From Lonicera japonica (lineage: Eukaryota > Streptophyta > Magnoliopsida > Dipsacales > Caprifoliaceae): DNA of 64,000 nucleotides. The notes under the pieces are model-generated. The model ran no database searches and was not told the origin of the DNA. It saw nothing but the letters and a program-made list of their open reading frames with translations. Positions 1 through 10,940 of this stretch are shown piece by piece. The stretch lies in the NCBI GenBank assembly GCA_021464415.1, contig CM038471.1:11187386-11251385 (forward strand), in the 5' to 3' direction. The translations under genes were made by a program, and so were the position numbers. Each line of letters begins with the position of its first letter. Position 1 is the first letter of the stretch.

Positions 1-196
1 CAGAGACTAATTTATTTAAATAATAAAAACATACAAGAATAAATTTGCAACGCTCGTATATTGCACGAATTTACATACTTGTGTTAGGTAATAACCATAC
101 CCAAAGTATTTAGCATTCAAATAAAAAGAAAGAAAACATTGCCTTAAATTTGGACAAGGAGGATTCACCCTCCTGCAAACACACTATTAAAATTGC
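1..196 (-). repeat. Left arm of dispersed inverted repeat
   Basis: The reverse complement of this stretch matches 21937-22132 along almost its full length. Shared blocks include the flanks of TGTGTTTGYAGGAGGGTGA, a run around GAATGCTAAATACTTTGGG, and CCTAACACAAGTAT followed by TTCGTGCAAT. The repeat probably continues beyond the left edge of the window. It could be two copies of one dispersed repeat, or remnants of element ends. No coding content was seen. Confidence 0.8.
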
Positions 197-392
197 ACTG
201 AGAAGGAGATTGATATGTATTATGATAAACACTTACAAATACATTTTACATTAATCAATTTGAGAGACAGATACATTTGACTCTATAAAAGTAAATCTAC
301 AAAGGACAGAGTATAATTAATTATTCCTTTTTATTTTATTTTTGAAAAAAAAGAAAAATACAGTTAAACCTCTATAAATTAATAGTTTCAAG

Positions 393-1088
393 CAGGGGTG
401 CTCACAGTTCGGTTACCAAACCGACATGGTCGGTTACCGAACCGACATGGTCAGTTCTACAAAATTAAAAATCGTAACCGAACAGCCAAGGTCGGTTTAC
501 CAAAATTCGGTTGTACCGAATTGGTCCAATCTAAAATACACCAAAATAGCAAAATCCACAGCAAAACATAGTAACACACAGCAAAACCCATGAGGGAAAG
601 GAGCTTCATATTCAATATTTCACAAACATCATCATTAGAGGCTTGGAGGGTATGGCGACGACTCGGCGAGGGGTGGGGACTGTGGAGTGGAAGTGTGGAA
701 CTATCGGAGTGCGGGAGTGGGAGTGGGAGTGGTCTTGCCTTCTTGTGGTGTGTGGAAGAGACTAAGAGAGTGAGAGAAACTGAGAAGAGAAACTGAGAGT
801 GAATGGTGAGAGAAACTAAGAGATTAGGAGAATGAATTATTTTAGTTGTTTATAATTTTCATCCTTCAAGTTAAGAGGGTAATACACTAACACTAATATT
901 TATATGAAATAATACATATGGTCGGTCAGTGTTAACTGAAAGTACAAGAATTGGAAACCGCTTCCGCAACCGCATATGGTCGGTAACCGAATCAACAATA
1001 ATTGATACAAAACGATTGGTTGGTTTACCGACCGGAAATAGTCGGTTCGGTTGGGTATTCTGTTCGCGGTAAGAAAATGCCACCCTTA
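393..1088. mobile_element. Non-autonomous hAT-like element (696 bp)
   Basis: The left end reads CAGGGGTGCTCACAG. The right end, reverse-complemented, reads TAAGGGTGGCATTTTC, giving an imperfect terminal inverted repeat of the A/GGGGTG type common in plant hAT elements. The flanking 8-mers GTTTCAAG (385-392) and TTTTCAAA (1089-1096) agree at 6 of 8 positions, as expected of an old 8-bp target duplication. Inside are many CGGTT/AACCG blocks and a GAGAGACTGAGAG-type stretch also found in the element at 29263-30312, so the two look related. There is no transposase. The 68-codon and 80-codon open frames inside are not convincing genes. Confidence 0.7.
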
Positions 1089-1800
1089 TTTTCAAAACAT
1101 AAAAAAAATCCATAATTTCAAGAATATTAAATAATCAATAAATCTATAAATCAAGTCATTATTTCTTTTCTTTTTCTTTTTTTTATAAATATTGTACATG
1201 GTATTTAGTTTCTCGTTTAGCTAACTATACTATAATCAAGTAAAATTTAAGAATCTATTGGTCGAGTTCCATTACTCAAAAGTCATAAGTAGATTTTACT
1301 ATACTCAAAAAGTTATAGTAACACAACTTGTCATACATGTAACAATGGTTTCTCATTTCAAATGATGAAAAAAATCAACAATGATACATGAAATACAAAA
1401 AGCATTATGTATTATAAAATTATTAATTTATATATTACATAAGACTTATATGAAGTTTTTATAATGTATTATCTTATAAATTTAACGAATTATTAATTTA
1501 CAACATTATCTTAAGCTGGGACTGGTAAAAAATATTATTTAATCGATGCTATTAATTAATCGGGCATTAAATTATCGAGGTTCTACATTACCTAAGTAAA
1601 ATGAAAGGAAAAAAAGAGGAAAAACTTGAGACAATAAAAAAATTGTAAGAGATTGAAGGAAGCATTAAACGTAGGTATAGGAAACGAAATTAAGGAGGTA
1701 GTAAAAGTTACCTGCTTAATATATATAATAAATAGGAAAGAGAAGGTAGTTGCACTTGTAGCATTGTAACTTTACCCACCTCTGCACATTTTTCAAAAAT
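1089..1800. other. AT-rich intergenic DNA
   Basis: No gene, repeat or element end was recognised. The stretch is AT-rich with homopolymer runs. It lies just downstream of the 3' end of the resistance-gene relic and may include its terminator, but no clear signal was identified. Confidence 0.5.
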
Positions 1801-2425
1801 CTACTTCTTCATAATCATCCTTTCATAATCATCCTTGAATAGTAGACGTATCCCCCACTTTTTCACCACCACTATCTGTGGACTCAATGATCTCATACCT
1901 ACCTCAGTTTCATCTTGCTTGTACCAACGGGATTCATTATGGAAACCGTAGACGAAGTAAACTTCGCAGCCCATAATTGTATGCTCCGGGCAAGTAATGT
2001 TGCCTGTGTTCCTGAGGAAAATTGCTTTTCTGTGTATTGCGTGTCTTGAGGGATCATCACCAGGCTTCGTGAACGTTAACTCCAATTTGAAGCCCATAGT
2101 TGAGCCTTCATGTCGCTGGCCCAACAAGCTTAAATATTGACTATGAACTATTTCTGCAACTTCAGACAAGTTACATGATTTGATTTCGTTTATCACTTCC
2201 AAAATGACAAAAAAGCTATACCACTCTGGAATAATGACTCTTCCTGTAGAAGTGCGAGGAAACTTCAACAAAATAGAATCCCCCGTAAAAGTGTGATTGC
2301 AGAACCACTCTGGAATAAGTCTTCCTGGAAGTATGACGTTTTCAGCGATTGGTATAAAGGGCCCAGCGATTGGTATAGAGGTCTGCCTGTGGCTTCTCTG
2401 CACGTACCAAGATAATACAGTGAAG
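1801..2425 (-). pseudogene. TNL exon 5: C-terminal jelly-roll/Ig-like (C-JID) region
   Basis: The acceptor is TGCAG at 2430-2426 and the frame ends at TAG 1801-1803. It contains NVILPGRLIPEWFCNHTF, the hallmark of the post-LRR C-JID domain of TNLs, and near the end VVKKWGIRLLFKDD. A duplicated tract, SIPIAGPFIPIAENVI, precedes the PGRLIPEW motif; at DNA level a GCGATTGGTATA-type block occurs twice near 2345-2372. The exon itself is intact, which suggests that decay of this gene is uneven or recent. Confidence 0.8.
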
Positions 2426-2524
2426 CTGCACAATCAGTAAAAACACTATATATATATATATATTACATATATACTCACACCAAAAATATATAAGTACGTG
2501 TTTATATAGAAGTTAATAGAGAAC

Positions 2525-3602
2525 CTGAAGCTTTTGCTGCAATAATGTACTAGCTACAATCTCACTCTCTCCATAATCGAGCAATTTCCTGCAATCTTGG
2601 AACCAACCATACTCTATTTTGCACCTGTCAAATCGATCTGCAGACTCTCAATGATGCACAGTCATTTGCAAATAATCTATTTAATCTCGACGGAAGCTCC
2701 GGCAGTTCTCGAAGCATTTTGCAATGATTCAACTCAAGGTGTGTAAGTTGAGAAGGTTTATTCAAGCTTGGTAGATTTTCAAAATTGTTTCCTCCGAGAC
2801 ACAACTTTTCCAAAGAGAACAATGACCCTAGATCACTGGGGATCGCTCCCTCCAGCAAATTGCAATCAGTGAGATCTAGCCATGTTAACGAAGGCAAACC
2901 CCAAATTGGAGCCAACACCAAACTCCTTGTGGTTTTTTTACATTTTCTCAGTTAAAAGAAGTACTGGAAAATTGAAGTTGGTGATTGAGATGAGCTCTTG
3001 AATAAGGATAATTTCTTGAGATTTTTCAAATATCCAATGGAGGGTGGTAGCTCTGTTACAGCAGTTCCGTCTAAAAGAAGCTCCTCTAGACTTTCTAAAT
3101 TCCCCATCTCCACTGGTAATTTTTTCACTTTTGAGCAGCCCGAGAGAATGAGTGATTTTAGATGCTTCAGCATACAAAGGGTACTTGGAAGTATCACAAG
3201 ATTTGTGCAATGACATAAATCTATCAAAACAAGGTTGGGGATGTGAACAATTGACGAGGGTAGCTCTTCTATAGCGGTTTTTCCCAAATGTAGCTGCAAT
3301 AATTTGTCCATACATTCACAGATCTCCGGAAACTTTTGAAGTTTGACGCAGCCAGAAAGATTGAGAACCTCAAGAGATTCCCAGTGAGTAGTGTCTGGAA
3401 GGCTTCTAAGCTTCTCACACCCAGCCAAATTTAAGCAAACAAGCTTTTTCAAAAGTCCAATAGACAGGTCAACCTTTACCAAACTTGTGCATCGTTGAAG
3501 AATCAGTTCCTCAAGATTACAAGCCTCTCCCAAGTGTGAAGTTCCGACTAGGCTTCGCGAATAACTAAGGTTGACGTATTTAAGTTTTTTCAGCTGCTTC
3601 TT
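2525..3602 (-). pseudogene. TNL exon 4: leucine-rich repeats
   Basis: The exon opens after the CAG at 3605-3603. At least nine LRR units are visible, for example LVCLNLAGCEKLRSLPDT, LEVLNLSGCVKLQKFPEI, LKSLILSGCSKVKKLPVEM and LEELLLDGTAVTELPPSIGY. A TAA at 2952-2954 interrupts the frame after FQYFF, but the same frame continues with SLTWLDLTDCNLLEGAIPSD and LRELPELPSRLNRLFANDC. Near 2628 the frame ends at TGA and the expected C-terminal LRR cap (CKIEYGWFQDCRKLLDYGES) continues in another frame to a weak donor at 2524-2523. Confidence 0.85.
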
Positions 3603-4593
3603 CTGTTATATATGAAGAGCAAAAAAAAAAAAAAAAAATTTGGTTGGGAGTAAAACTTACAATTAAGAACATTTTGTTATTTTATGCAGTCAAGGGACAT
3701 AGCCGAATTAAATAAATCAAGCAAATTGGATTTGTTTTTCTCTTGTAACATGTATTAATTATATCGCCATATTCTTTTTTTATTTTCATCTTATGCTTGG
3801 TGTGTTAAGGTAAACTTTTTTCGTTTATCTTTTTTGATACTCCTACGACCTAAAATTAATTAAGAGTTCAGCTCTATCATTAATAAAATCATAAATTAAG
3901 AGAGTATGTACCAAATCTCATAATAGATTGTATTCTACCCTTACTGTTTTCTTCTATGAGCCACATAAATTAAGAGAGTAAAATAATGAAGCTGAGAGAC
4001 TGTGTTTAATAGCTGTAATGTGGGCTCTGGTGCATCCATATTTTCCGTTCTGTAGATAGATTTTGGTGTTGTTATTGCTGTAATGGTTGTTGTTGTATTA
4101 CAAAATATCCTGTAAGTGTGCTATTTTGATCAAATAATATTCAAATTTCAACCAAAAAAAAGAGTTATGGTAAGTATTGTTATATTTTTCATTTCCAATT
4201 TTCGCCTTATTATCTGTTGTTCTTTTCCCCAAACATGAAAGGAGAATTTTCACAAATCTCAACCCCAAAACATGATAGTTTGTTACCCGGCCTTGAGAAC
4301 AACTTGATAGTGTTTGTTTTTTTTTTTGTTTTTTTCACTTTTTCCAACTTAAATCACATTTTAATCATACACGTTTAGGATAAGCATAAGAAAAAAGTTT
4401 ATTGTATGACATAATTGATGTACCAAATTCTACCATAGTTAAAAAAAAATTAATCCTTAACCATATGCTGATTAGGTTAAAGTTATTGCGTATATCTTTA
4501 AAAAAGTGTTGGTATCGAAATGAATACATACTTCATTTAAGATGGAGAGAGGAAGGGAATATATATATATATATATATAATTGAAAATTTTAC

Positions 4594-4872
4594 CGTTCTT
4601 CCCTCCCAAAGTTGTTTAAGCCTACTGCATTGTAGTCAAAGTCCAACAAGAACGTCTGCTTCAAACATTGCTGGCAGAGAATTTGAAGGATATTTGTCCC
4701 AATCAATCCACCGTAGTTCATCCGGAAGATAATCAGGACCTTTAGGAATGCAAGCGTTATGAATTTCTAGTAATCTTAGTTTGGTCATGTTTCTGAAGGC
4801 TTTAGTCACCGTTTCAATTGTGTATTTTCGTTCACAGGGATGCAGCAGTATGCCTTCAATGTTCTCTGTACC
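4594..4872 (-). pseudogene. TNL exon 3: NB-LRR linker
   Basis: The acceptor AG is at 4874-4873 and the donor at 4593-4592. The frame reads GTENIEGILLHPCERKYTIE, then AFRNMTKLRLLEIHNA, ELRWIDWDKYPSNSLPAMF and SRLKQLWEGR. This is the usual short exon between NB-ARC and the LRR exon in TNL genes. A TGA at 4636-4638 replaces the codon after LVGL, and the frame is open on both sides. The exon joins exon 2 (in its shifted frame) and exon 4 in phase 0. Confidence 0.85.
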
Positions 4873-5034
4873 CTAACAATCACAAATAAAAAAATCCAAT
4901 ATATATAATTAGTAACCGAATATACATATAAACATACATATACCTATTAACAAATTAATTTATTATTAGATTTCCTTCTTGCTAATTGCAATTCAAATGG
5001 AGTGTCGAAGCTTATAGTTTAAAGAACTTCTCAC

Positions 5035-6131
5035 CGTGCTTCTTGTTAATACATGTTCAACAATGGTGGTATCCCACAACCTGCTGTACTTCCCAAGCTC
5101 TCGAGGAAAATTCTTATGAAACAATATGTCGACCCATTTCTCGTATCAATTGATGCATACGAACCGAACCGTATAAACAATGTATCAATGATTTGTGAAC
5201 AAGAATAGGTAAGGAATGATTCGGGTAAAAATCAAAACTGTCAAGTATTCTTGTTACACGTGTTTTGTCCCATCCGTCGAAGAAACATGCAATATCTAGG
5301 AAGGTATTTTGCAAGCTTTCTTCTAAACCATCAAAACCTATTTTTAGTTTTTTAAGAATATTGCCATCTGGGCCTATTTTCCTTAGTTTTTCCAATAAAG
5401 CTTTCCAAAAATTCAAATTTTCACCTCGTAGTGTGGAACCCAAGACTTCAAGAGCTAAAGGAAGGCAACCAGAATATTCTATATCTTGAACTGAGAGCTT
5501 CTCGAAATCTTCTGCACGACAAATATTATTAAAGGCCTTCCAACGGAATAGTTTAGTAGCTTTAACATAATCTAATAAACTCGCATCATGTATTTGGACC
5601 TCATTATTCTCAATAAGCAGTTTTCTATCCCTAGTAGTTATTATAATTCTACTCCCTAGACCAAACCAGTCATGACTTCCAACTAACGCTTCTAATTGCT
5701 CTGAACTATCAATATCATCAAGAACAAGAAGAATCCTTCTAGACCGCAGTCTTGTCTTCATTAGTGCAATTCCATCCATATCATTCGCTATCAGCAAATC
5801 CTTCTCCCCTAGGGTTTTGGAAAGAAGGCGCTACTGTAAACTTCTAAGACCGTCCTTCTTTGATGCTTCTCCAACTTCATCAAGAAAATAGACAACTTCA
5901 AACCGATCTTTAATTTGACCATAAACGGCCCTAGCTAAAGTTGACTTGCCTATGCTACTTAATCCCCATATGCCAACAGTGCGAACAACATTGGACTCTT
6001 CACCCAACAACAAAGTCACCTTCTCTATACGAGACTTTATTCCAACTAGACCCTCATCTTCAACTTTAATTTTAGATGGGAGTTTACTCCAAATCTTTTG
6101 GACAATTCAGTCGATAAATTTTGATTCATGC
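5035..6131 (-). pseudogene. TNL exon 2: NB-ARC domain with two stops and a frameshift
   Basis: The acceptor CAG is at 6134-6132 and the donor GT at 5034-5033. In order: linker with SRIEKVTLLLGEESNVVRT; an altered P-loop GLSSIGKST (the family usually has GMGGIGKTT); kinase-2 RRILLVLDDI; RNBS-B GSRIIITTRDRKLL; the GLPL region as SGCLPLALEVLGS; RNBS-D FLDIACFFDGW; and an MHD-position motif MHQ. Stops lie at 6107-6109 (CGA-to-TGA by comparison with the family) and 5831-5833. Near 5115 the frame shifts; the downstream PRELGKYSRLWDTTIVEHVL continues in another frame to the splice donor. Loss of the Gly pair in the P-loop and of Asp in MHD are additional departures from the consensus. Confidence 0.88.
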
Positions 6132-6625
6132 CTGTATATTATAAAGGATGTGAATAAGAAAATATAGTAAAGAAACACAAAACAATTATACATTACTTTT
6201 TTTTTCCTTTGGTTCAAAATTTATTATAAATATGTAGTCACAATGTGGATTAATGAATCAGTAAATAGAAGGAGAATAAGAACACAATACATCAAACATT
6301 CGAATAGTGGAACTACTTCTAAATAATAGTGTAATTAAAATGAGAATAGGCTTTCCTCATCTAGGGTGCACGTTATTCACATAGAAGGCAGCATGTTTAT
6401 TTTGATAACTTTTTCCAGGGAGAATTTGATGGTATCAAGCACCATTGGGTAAGTTAAGTGTTCAGATATGATATTTTTATCCACAACACAGATTTAAAAC
6501 CTCTTAATTCTGAATGGACCACCATTTCAGATTTAAGTCAATCAAACAACACCTTAAATAAACAAGTAATAGGCTATATATTTATATAATTGAAGTATGA
6601 GTATATGGGTGTAGGAACAACATAC

Positions 6626-7146
6626 CCATCCTCAGTTTTGTTCAATTCCAATCCAGATAAGTTTGCTGCATCTGTAAGAGTTCTTCTCCAGATTTGGACC
6701 TTGTCTCAGTCATGTTTGTGAAACATTTCTCCAAAATGCCCTTCTTGTTTCCGTACATCCGAAGGCTCGACATCGTAGAAGACTAGGATAACTGTGTGTT
6801 CCATTGGTGATTTGCTACTGCATTCCATGACCTTCACAAGCTCATCTAAACACCACCGCGAAGAAGCATAGTTTTTGGAGAAAACAATGATGGCAAAGCT
6901 CGATTCCTCAATGGCTTTGAGGAGGGCTGGTGAGATTGATGCCCCTGTTTCCAGCCTCTCATCATCCTTGAATGTGTAGATGCCACTCCTTTTAAGAGCA
7001 GAGTAGAGATGATCAACGAAACTCTTCCTAGTGTCTTCCCCTCGAAAGCTTAAGAATACATCATACTTCCACCTATGATAATCTCCTGCGGAATAAGACG
7101 AAGAAGAAGCAGCTTCTATTTCTGAAACCTCTTTAATTGTTACCAT
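6626..7146 (-). pseudogene. TNL exon 1: TIR domain, with premature stop
   Basis: The exon starts at the ATG at 7146-7144 and runs to a GT donor at 6625-6624. After a short Ser-rich leader it reads YDVFLSFRGEDTRKSFVDHL (TIR box 1), then SFAIIVFSKNYASSRWCLDE (the region holding the catalytic Glu in active TIRs is in ASSRWCLDEL), then a TIR box 3-like FYDVEPSDVRKQEGHFGEMF. An in-frame TGA at 6706-6708 follows, after which the frame stays open for the rest of the domain (DKVQIW...LSGLELNKTEDG). The stop therefore looks like a small local change rather than a true exon end. A 146-residue TIR-only product is conceivable. Confidence 0.88.
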
Positions 7147-7335
7147 ACTTTTGCTTAATTTTAAGGCTGAGCTTCAGTGAGTGAGTTAGAAAAGAAGATT
7201 GGTGGATCGACGGGAACAGATCAAACTCCCCCAGTCTCAACTAAAAATTTAGAACAAAATTTAGAACAACACCACTACTAGTCTTACTCTTGCTCTTAAT
7301 CTCTCACTAACTAGAACAACACAACTACTACTCCC

Positions 7336-7341
7336 TTTATA
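7336..7341 (-). promoter_or_regulatory. TATA box of the TNL gene
   Basis: The minus strand reads CTCTATAAAGGG here, about 190 bp upstream of the TIR ATG. This is a plausible plant core promoter giving a 5' leader of about 150-160 nt. The leader includes a near-repeat of CTAGTTGTGTTGTTCTA-type sequence around 7260-7325. Confidence 0.55.
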
Positions 7342-7388
7342 GAGTGACCTGTGCTGATGGCACTTCGGCTTAGCTTGTGTAAATTATC

Positions 7389-7805
7389 CACTAAATTAAT
7401 AACTACAACCACTTTAAATATATTCCTTTAATTGATATTATTCTGATCATTCAAAATAAGATAATGCGTTTGGGAACTTTGTTCCGAGGTTTGGCATTGA
7501 AGTTATATCCTCGAATGTCAAATCCATTGTTTGGATTCCAATTCCATAGAATTCTCTAATTCTTCTATGAATACCAATTCCATAAATTGAATTACAGAAT
7601 AGAATTTTAGAGAAATCAAAAACCAAAGTCATATTGAATTACAACATAACCCCACTCGTATACACCCCCAATTTTTTTCTCTGCACCATAATACCCAGAT
7701 TTTTTTTCCTTGGACTACATACAATTTTTCTCTCTCCTCCACCTTCAAACCTTCCTCTCTTTAATGGGCTACCTCGTGTTCCGGGTCAGATCTCTCCATC
7801 TCCGG
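7389..7805. repeat. Direct repeat, copy 1
   Basis: The stretch from CACTAAATTAATAACTACAA to the CTCCATCTCCGGTGATAAC region is repeated in the same orientation at 9715-10150. The copies differ by point changes and by about 21 extra bases in copy 2 near 9868. It resembles a 5'-UTR or promoter-type unique sequence, with a CCACCTTCAAACCTTCC-like tract, more than a transposon. Function unknown. It begins only about 50 bp upstream of the TNL TATA box. Confidence 0.8.
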
Positions 7806-7815
7806 TGATAACATA

Positions 7816-7985
7816 TAGGGGTGTTTTCGGTTTCGGTCGACGTAGAAAGTAAGGTACTCCAAACCCAAACCAAATGTAAAAATTTGGTTCTGTTTCGGTT
7901 TCTAAATCTTCGAAACCCAAACTCGAACCAAAATTTTCGGTTCGATTTCGGTTTAGTTTTATTCGGTTTTGACATATTTTTTTTC
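7816..7985 (+). mobile_element. hAT element 5'-end fragment
   Basis: It begins TAGGGGTGTTTTCGGTTT, identical over 18 bases to the terminus of the complete hAT element at 29263. Blocks rich in TTCGGTTT and AACCCAAACC follow. No matching right terminus or 8-bp duplication was found, so this looks like a truncated copy inserted at the end of the first direct-repeat copy. Confidence 0.55.
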
Positions 7986-8133
7986 CTAGGTCAATTTAAC
8001 ATAAATATAACACTAATAGTAATGTAAGAATGATTCATATTCAAATTAAAGTTATAATTTTTAGAAACAAGGAGCAACATATCGATACCATGTTTTATAT
8101 TTAATTACAATTTTATTTGTACATTTATAAGAA

Positions 8134-9386
8134 CTAGTGTTTGCGCACGTGCATTGCACGTGGTTTTAGTGTTTGACAAAGTTCATTAAATTTATTAGTA
8201 AGAAGTAAAAATAATGACAAATAAACAAAAACATAGAATCAAGCATAAAATTCAATTAATATTTATAAGAAACTCATATAATTAGTAAATTATAGAAATA
8301 ATTAAATAGTTACTGTGAAGTGGTAAATAAAAATAATAAAAATATTTTTTAATTATAAGAAAATCATAGATTTGGTCACAATAGAAAAATATTGTAAATA
8401 TATGATAAAATTTTGTCGTGTTGAATTCTTTTAATAAACGTTTTTTTTAAACACTAAACGTAACTATGAATAATCAAATAAGTTTTAGAATATAGTAAAG
8501 TAAAATTTGATATACATACCTTTGTGGTTTACTTAAATTTGATTTACATACCTTTGTGATTTACTTTGGAATGAAATTCTAATTCAAGTTAAAAGTTTTA
8601 TCATTTTAGTATGATCTATTAAATAGTTTTATTCTCTGGAAGCTTGTTATCAAGTTATATAGAAGGCTTATACAATACATCTAATTCAACAAAAACTCTA
8701 ATTTGCTAAATTATTTTAGTCAAATAAAGTAGAGTTTAAATTTATCTAAAATACTAATACTAATACAAAAATATATGTATTTATACTGTTTTATTTAATG
8801 TAAAACTTAAAATATTTGTTTATTATTTTAAGCAAATGAAGTAGAGTTTAAATTCATCTGTAATACTACTAATATAAAAATATATGGAGTTATTATTTTC
8901 TATTTAATGTAAATCTTAAAATCTTGTGCTTAAAATCAAGGGGATATATACTTTTTTATTTAATGTAAATCCTAATATCGATTTATACTATTTTATTTAA
9001 TGTAAAACTTAAAATAGTTGTTTATACTTTTTTATTTGTTTAATGTAAATTTTAAAATATTTTTTTATAATTTTGTATTTGTTTAATGTAAATTTTAAAA
9101 TATTTGTTTATACTTATTTATTTATTTAATGTAAATTTTAAAATATTTATTTAACTATTTTAGCCAAATAAAATAGAATTTAAATTTATCTTAAATGCTT
9201 ATACATATATAAAAATATATGGAGTTATACTTTTTTATTTAGTGTAAATTTTAAAATCTTGTGCTAAAATCAAAGGGATATATACTTTTTTATTTTATGT
9301 AAATCTTAAAATTAAGGGGCATATTTTTCTTCACAAAAAAAAGGCAAAAACACTTAAGTTATTCGTACTTTTATATATAGTATAGA
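8134..9386 (-). mobile_element. Non-autonomous Helitron (1,253 bp)
   Basis: Read on the minus strand the element starts TCTATACTATATATAAAAG, matching the Helitron 5' consensus TCTMTAYTA. It ends CTAG, preceded by a GC-rich hairpin (CACGTGCA-T-TGCACGTG at 8146-8162) nine bases before the CTAG. The flanking bases are A (before TC) and T (after CTAG), the expected A|T insertion site, with no target duplication. The interior is AT-rich with several internally repeated blocks (TTTAATGTAAATTTTAAAAT and relatives) and no Rep/helicase gene, so it must have depended on an autonomous partner. Confidence 0.85.
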
Positions 9387-9660
9387 TGTAAATTTCAAAA
9401 TATTTGTTTATACTTATTTATTTGTTTAATGTAAATTTTAAAATATTTATTTAATTATTTTAGCCAAATAAAGTAGAGTTTAAATTTATCTTAAATATTT
9501 ATACTAATATGAAAATGTATGGAGTTATACTTTTTTATTTTCAAAGGTATATATACTTTTTTATTTAATGTAAATCTTAAAATCTTATACTTAAAATCAA
9601 GGGGCATATTTGTCTTCACAAAAAAGGGAAAAACACAATATGCAATTAGTAAGACAAATA
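9387..9660. repeat. Helitron-related sequence adjoining the Helitron 5' end
   Basis: Immediately outside the TC terminus the sequence repeats blocks found inside the element: ATATTTGTTTATACTTATTT, AGCCAAATAAAGTAGAGTTT and GGGGCATATTT with CTTCACAAAAAA. The complete Helitron has therefore inserted into, or beside, an older relative. No second clear terminus was seen. Confidence 0.6.
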
Positions 9661-9714
9661 TTTTTATAAAAGGTCATCTTTTTTATATTATAATATAATT
9701 AATACTAAAATATT

Positions 9715-10150
9715 CACTAAATTAATAACTACAACCACTTTAAATATATTCCTTCAATTGATATTATTCTGACCATTCAAAATAAGATAATGCATTTGGG
9801 AACTTTGTTCCGAGGTTTGGCATTGAAGTTATATCCTCGAATGTCAAATCCATTGTTTGGATTCCAAGAGTTTTGAATTGGCATACATAGAATTCTCTAA
9901 TTCTTCTATGAATACCAATTCCATAAATTGAATTACATAATTGAATTTTAGAGAAATCAAAAACCAAAGTCATATTGAATTACAACATAACCCCACTCGT
10001 ATACACCCCCAATTTGTTTCTCTACACCATAATACCCAGAATTTTTTTTTCGTGGACTACATACAATTTTTCTCTCTCCTCCACCTGCAAACCTTCCTCT
10101 TCTTTGTGGGTTACCTCGTGTTCCGGGGTGGATCTCTCCATCTTTATCAT
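9715..10150. repeat. Direct repeat, copy 2
   Basis: Second copy of the 7389-7805 sequence in the same orientation, offset about 2,326 bp, with about 21 extra bases (TTTTGAATTGGCATACATAG region). Beyond the repeat the sequence continues with CTCCATCTCCGGCGATAACA at about 10186, which in copy 1 is interrupted by the hAT fragment. Copy 2 therefore shows the structure before that insertion. Confidence 0.8.
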
Positions 10151-10740
10151 CTCCCGTAGTCGGACGATTTATCTAGAGAACTGTCCATCTCCGGCGATAA
10201 CACGTCCAACAACCTCCCCCCTCCATGATCTCTGATTGTTTCTCTCACTAGAAATTCAGAAACCCAATTCAATTTTTTCTTCAAAACCCATTATTTTGTT
10301 TTAATGAAAAAAAAAAGGTGAGAGAAACTCTGTATTTTTGTTGTTTGTTGGTAATTAATCACAACTCTTTTGATTGTTTACATATTCGGGTTTCTTTCCA
10401 AGTTTGGATTTTTTATGTTGCTCTGCTGTTGTTCGTGAGTTGTTTGCATGATGCTTTGTTTTTTGTAGGTGTAGACTTTGTAATTCTTTGATTTGTAATG
10501 GAAGTAGAGAGAGAATGATAAATGGAATCTAAATTTATAAAATTATAATTTAATTTTAATGGGCGGATATACTTATCAATTTTAAAAAGGGAAATATTGT
10601 AAAACTTTGTTCAAAATTTCTATAATTTAATGGTGGATTAATTGCAAGATTTGGTGGATAGAAGCAAAATTACCAATATCAATACATATTTTTCAAAGAA
10701 ATACAAACCCTACTATCGTAATCAAAAAGCATGTGCACAA
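10151..10740. other. Unassigned sequence
   Basis: No gene can be supported. From about 10190 to 10480 the sequence looks like a plant 5' UTR followed by a candidate donor (AAAAAGGTGAGAG near 10312), but no exon with recognisable protein was found. The remainder is AT-rich. Confidence 0.35.
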
Positions 10741-10940
10741 GATAAGGAGATAAAGAAAGTATGGAAGCATTGAAGAAGCAAGATCGATCTTGCTTAAGGC
10801 AAGATCCATCTTGGGCCTTGCCAACATTTTCCAGAGAGGTGCCGAAAGCTTCCAAGATTGATCTTACTTATTTCCCACCAGCTAACAAGAAGCAATATCG
10901 ATCTTGCCTAAAGAATTAATCTTGTTGAAGCAAAAGTCTC
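10741..10940. repeat. Palindrome-rich left flank of pararetrovirus 1
   Basis: It contains the perfect 20-bp palindrome AAGCAAGATCGATCTTGCTT at 10776-10795 and degenerate relatives (AGGCAAGATCCATCTTGG near 10797, GCAATATCGATCTTGCC near 10891). The block AAGGCAAGATC...ATCTTGG...TTGCCAAC recurs in the same orientation at 19177-19240, the other edge of the viral locus. It may be viral intergenic DNA or a host repeat. Confidence 0.45.

Larger units (their letters stand above)
1801..7146 (-). pseudogene. TIR-NBS-LRR (TNL) disease-resistance pseudogene, five exons
   Basis: TNL proteins are intracellular immune receptors. The TIR domain is a signalling NADase, NB-ARC is the nucleotide switch and the LRR region senses the effector or guard target. 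All parts are present in order on the minus strand: TIR exon 7146-6626, NB-ARC exon 6131-5035, linker exon 4872-4594, LRR exon 3602-2525 and a C-terminal C-JID-like exon 2425-1801. GT/AG borders are visible at every intron and the reading phase agrees across the first three introns. The gene is broken by in-frame stops at 6706-6708 (TGA), 6107-6109 (TGA), 5831-5833 (TAG), 4636-4638 (TGA) and 2952-2954 (TAA), by a frameshift near 5115, and by a second near 2628. A full product is impossible; a truncated TIR-only product of 146 residues could be made from the first ATG. Upstream is a TATA box at 7336-7341. Confidence 0.9.

Noticed and set aside
590..796. A 68-codon frame with SGSGSGSG
   Set aside because: It lies inside the hAT element in a GAGTGG-repeat stretch, with no gene signals.
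7447..7632. A 61-codon minus-strand frame, repeated at 9764-9973
   Set aside because: It is short, its two copies differ by an insertion, and it has no recognisable domain. It is better described as part of the direct repeat.
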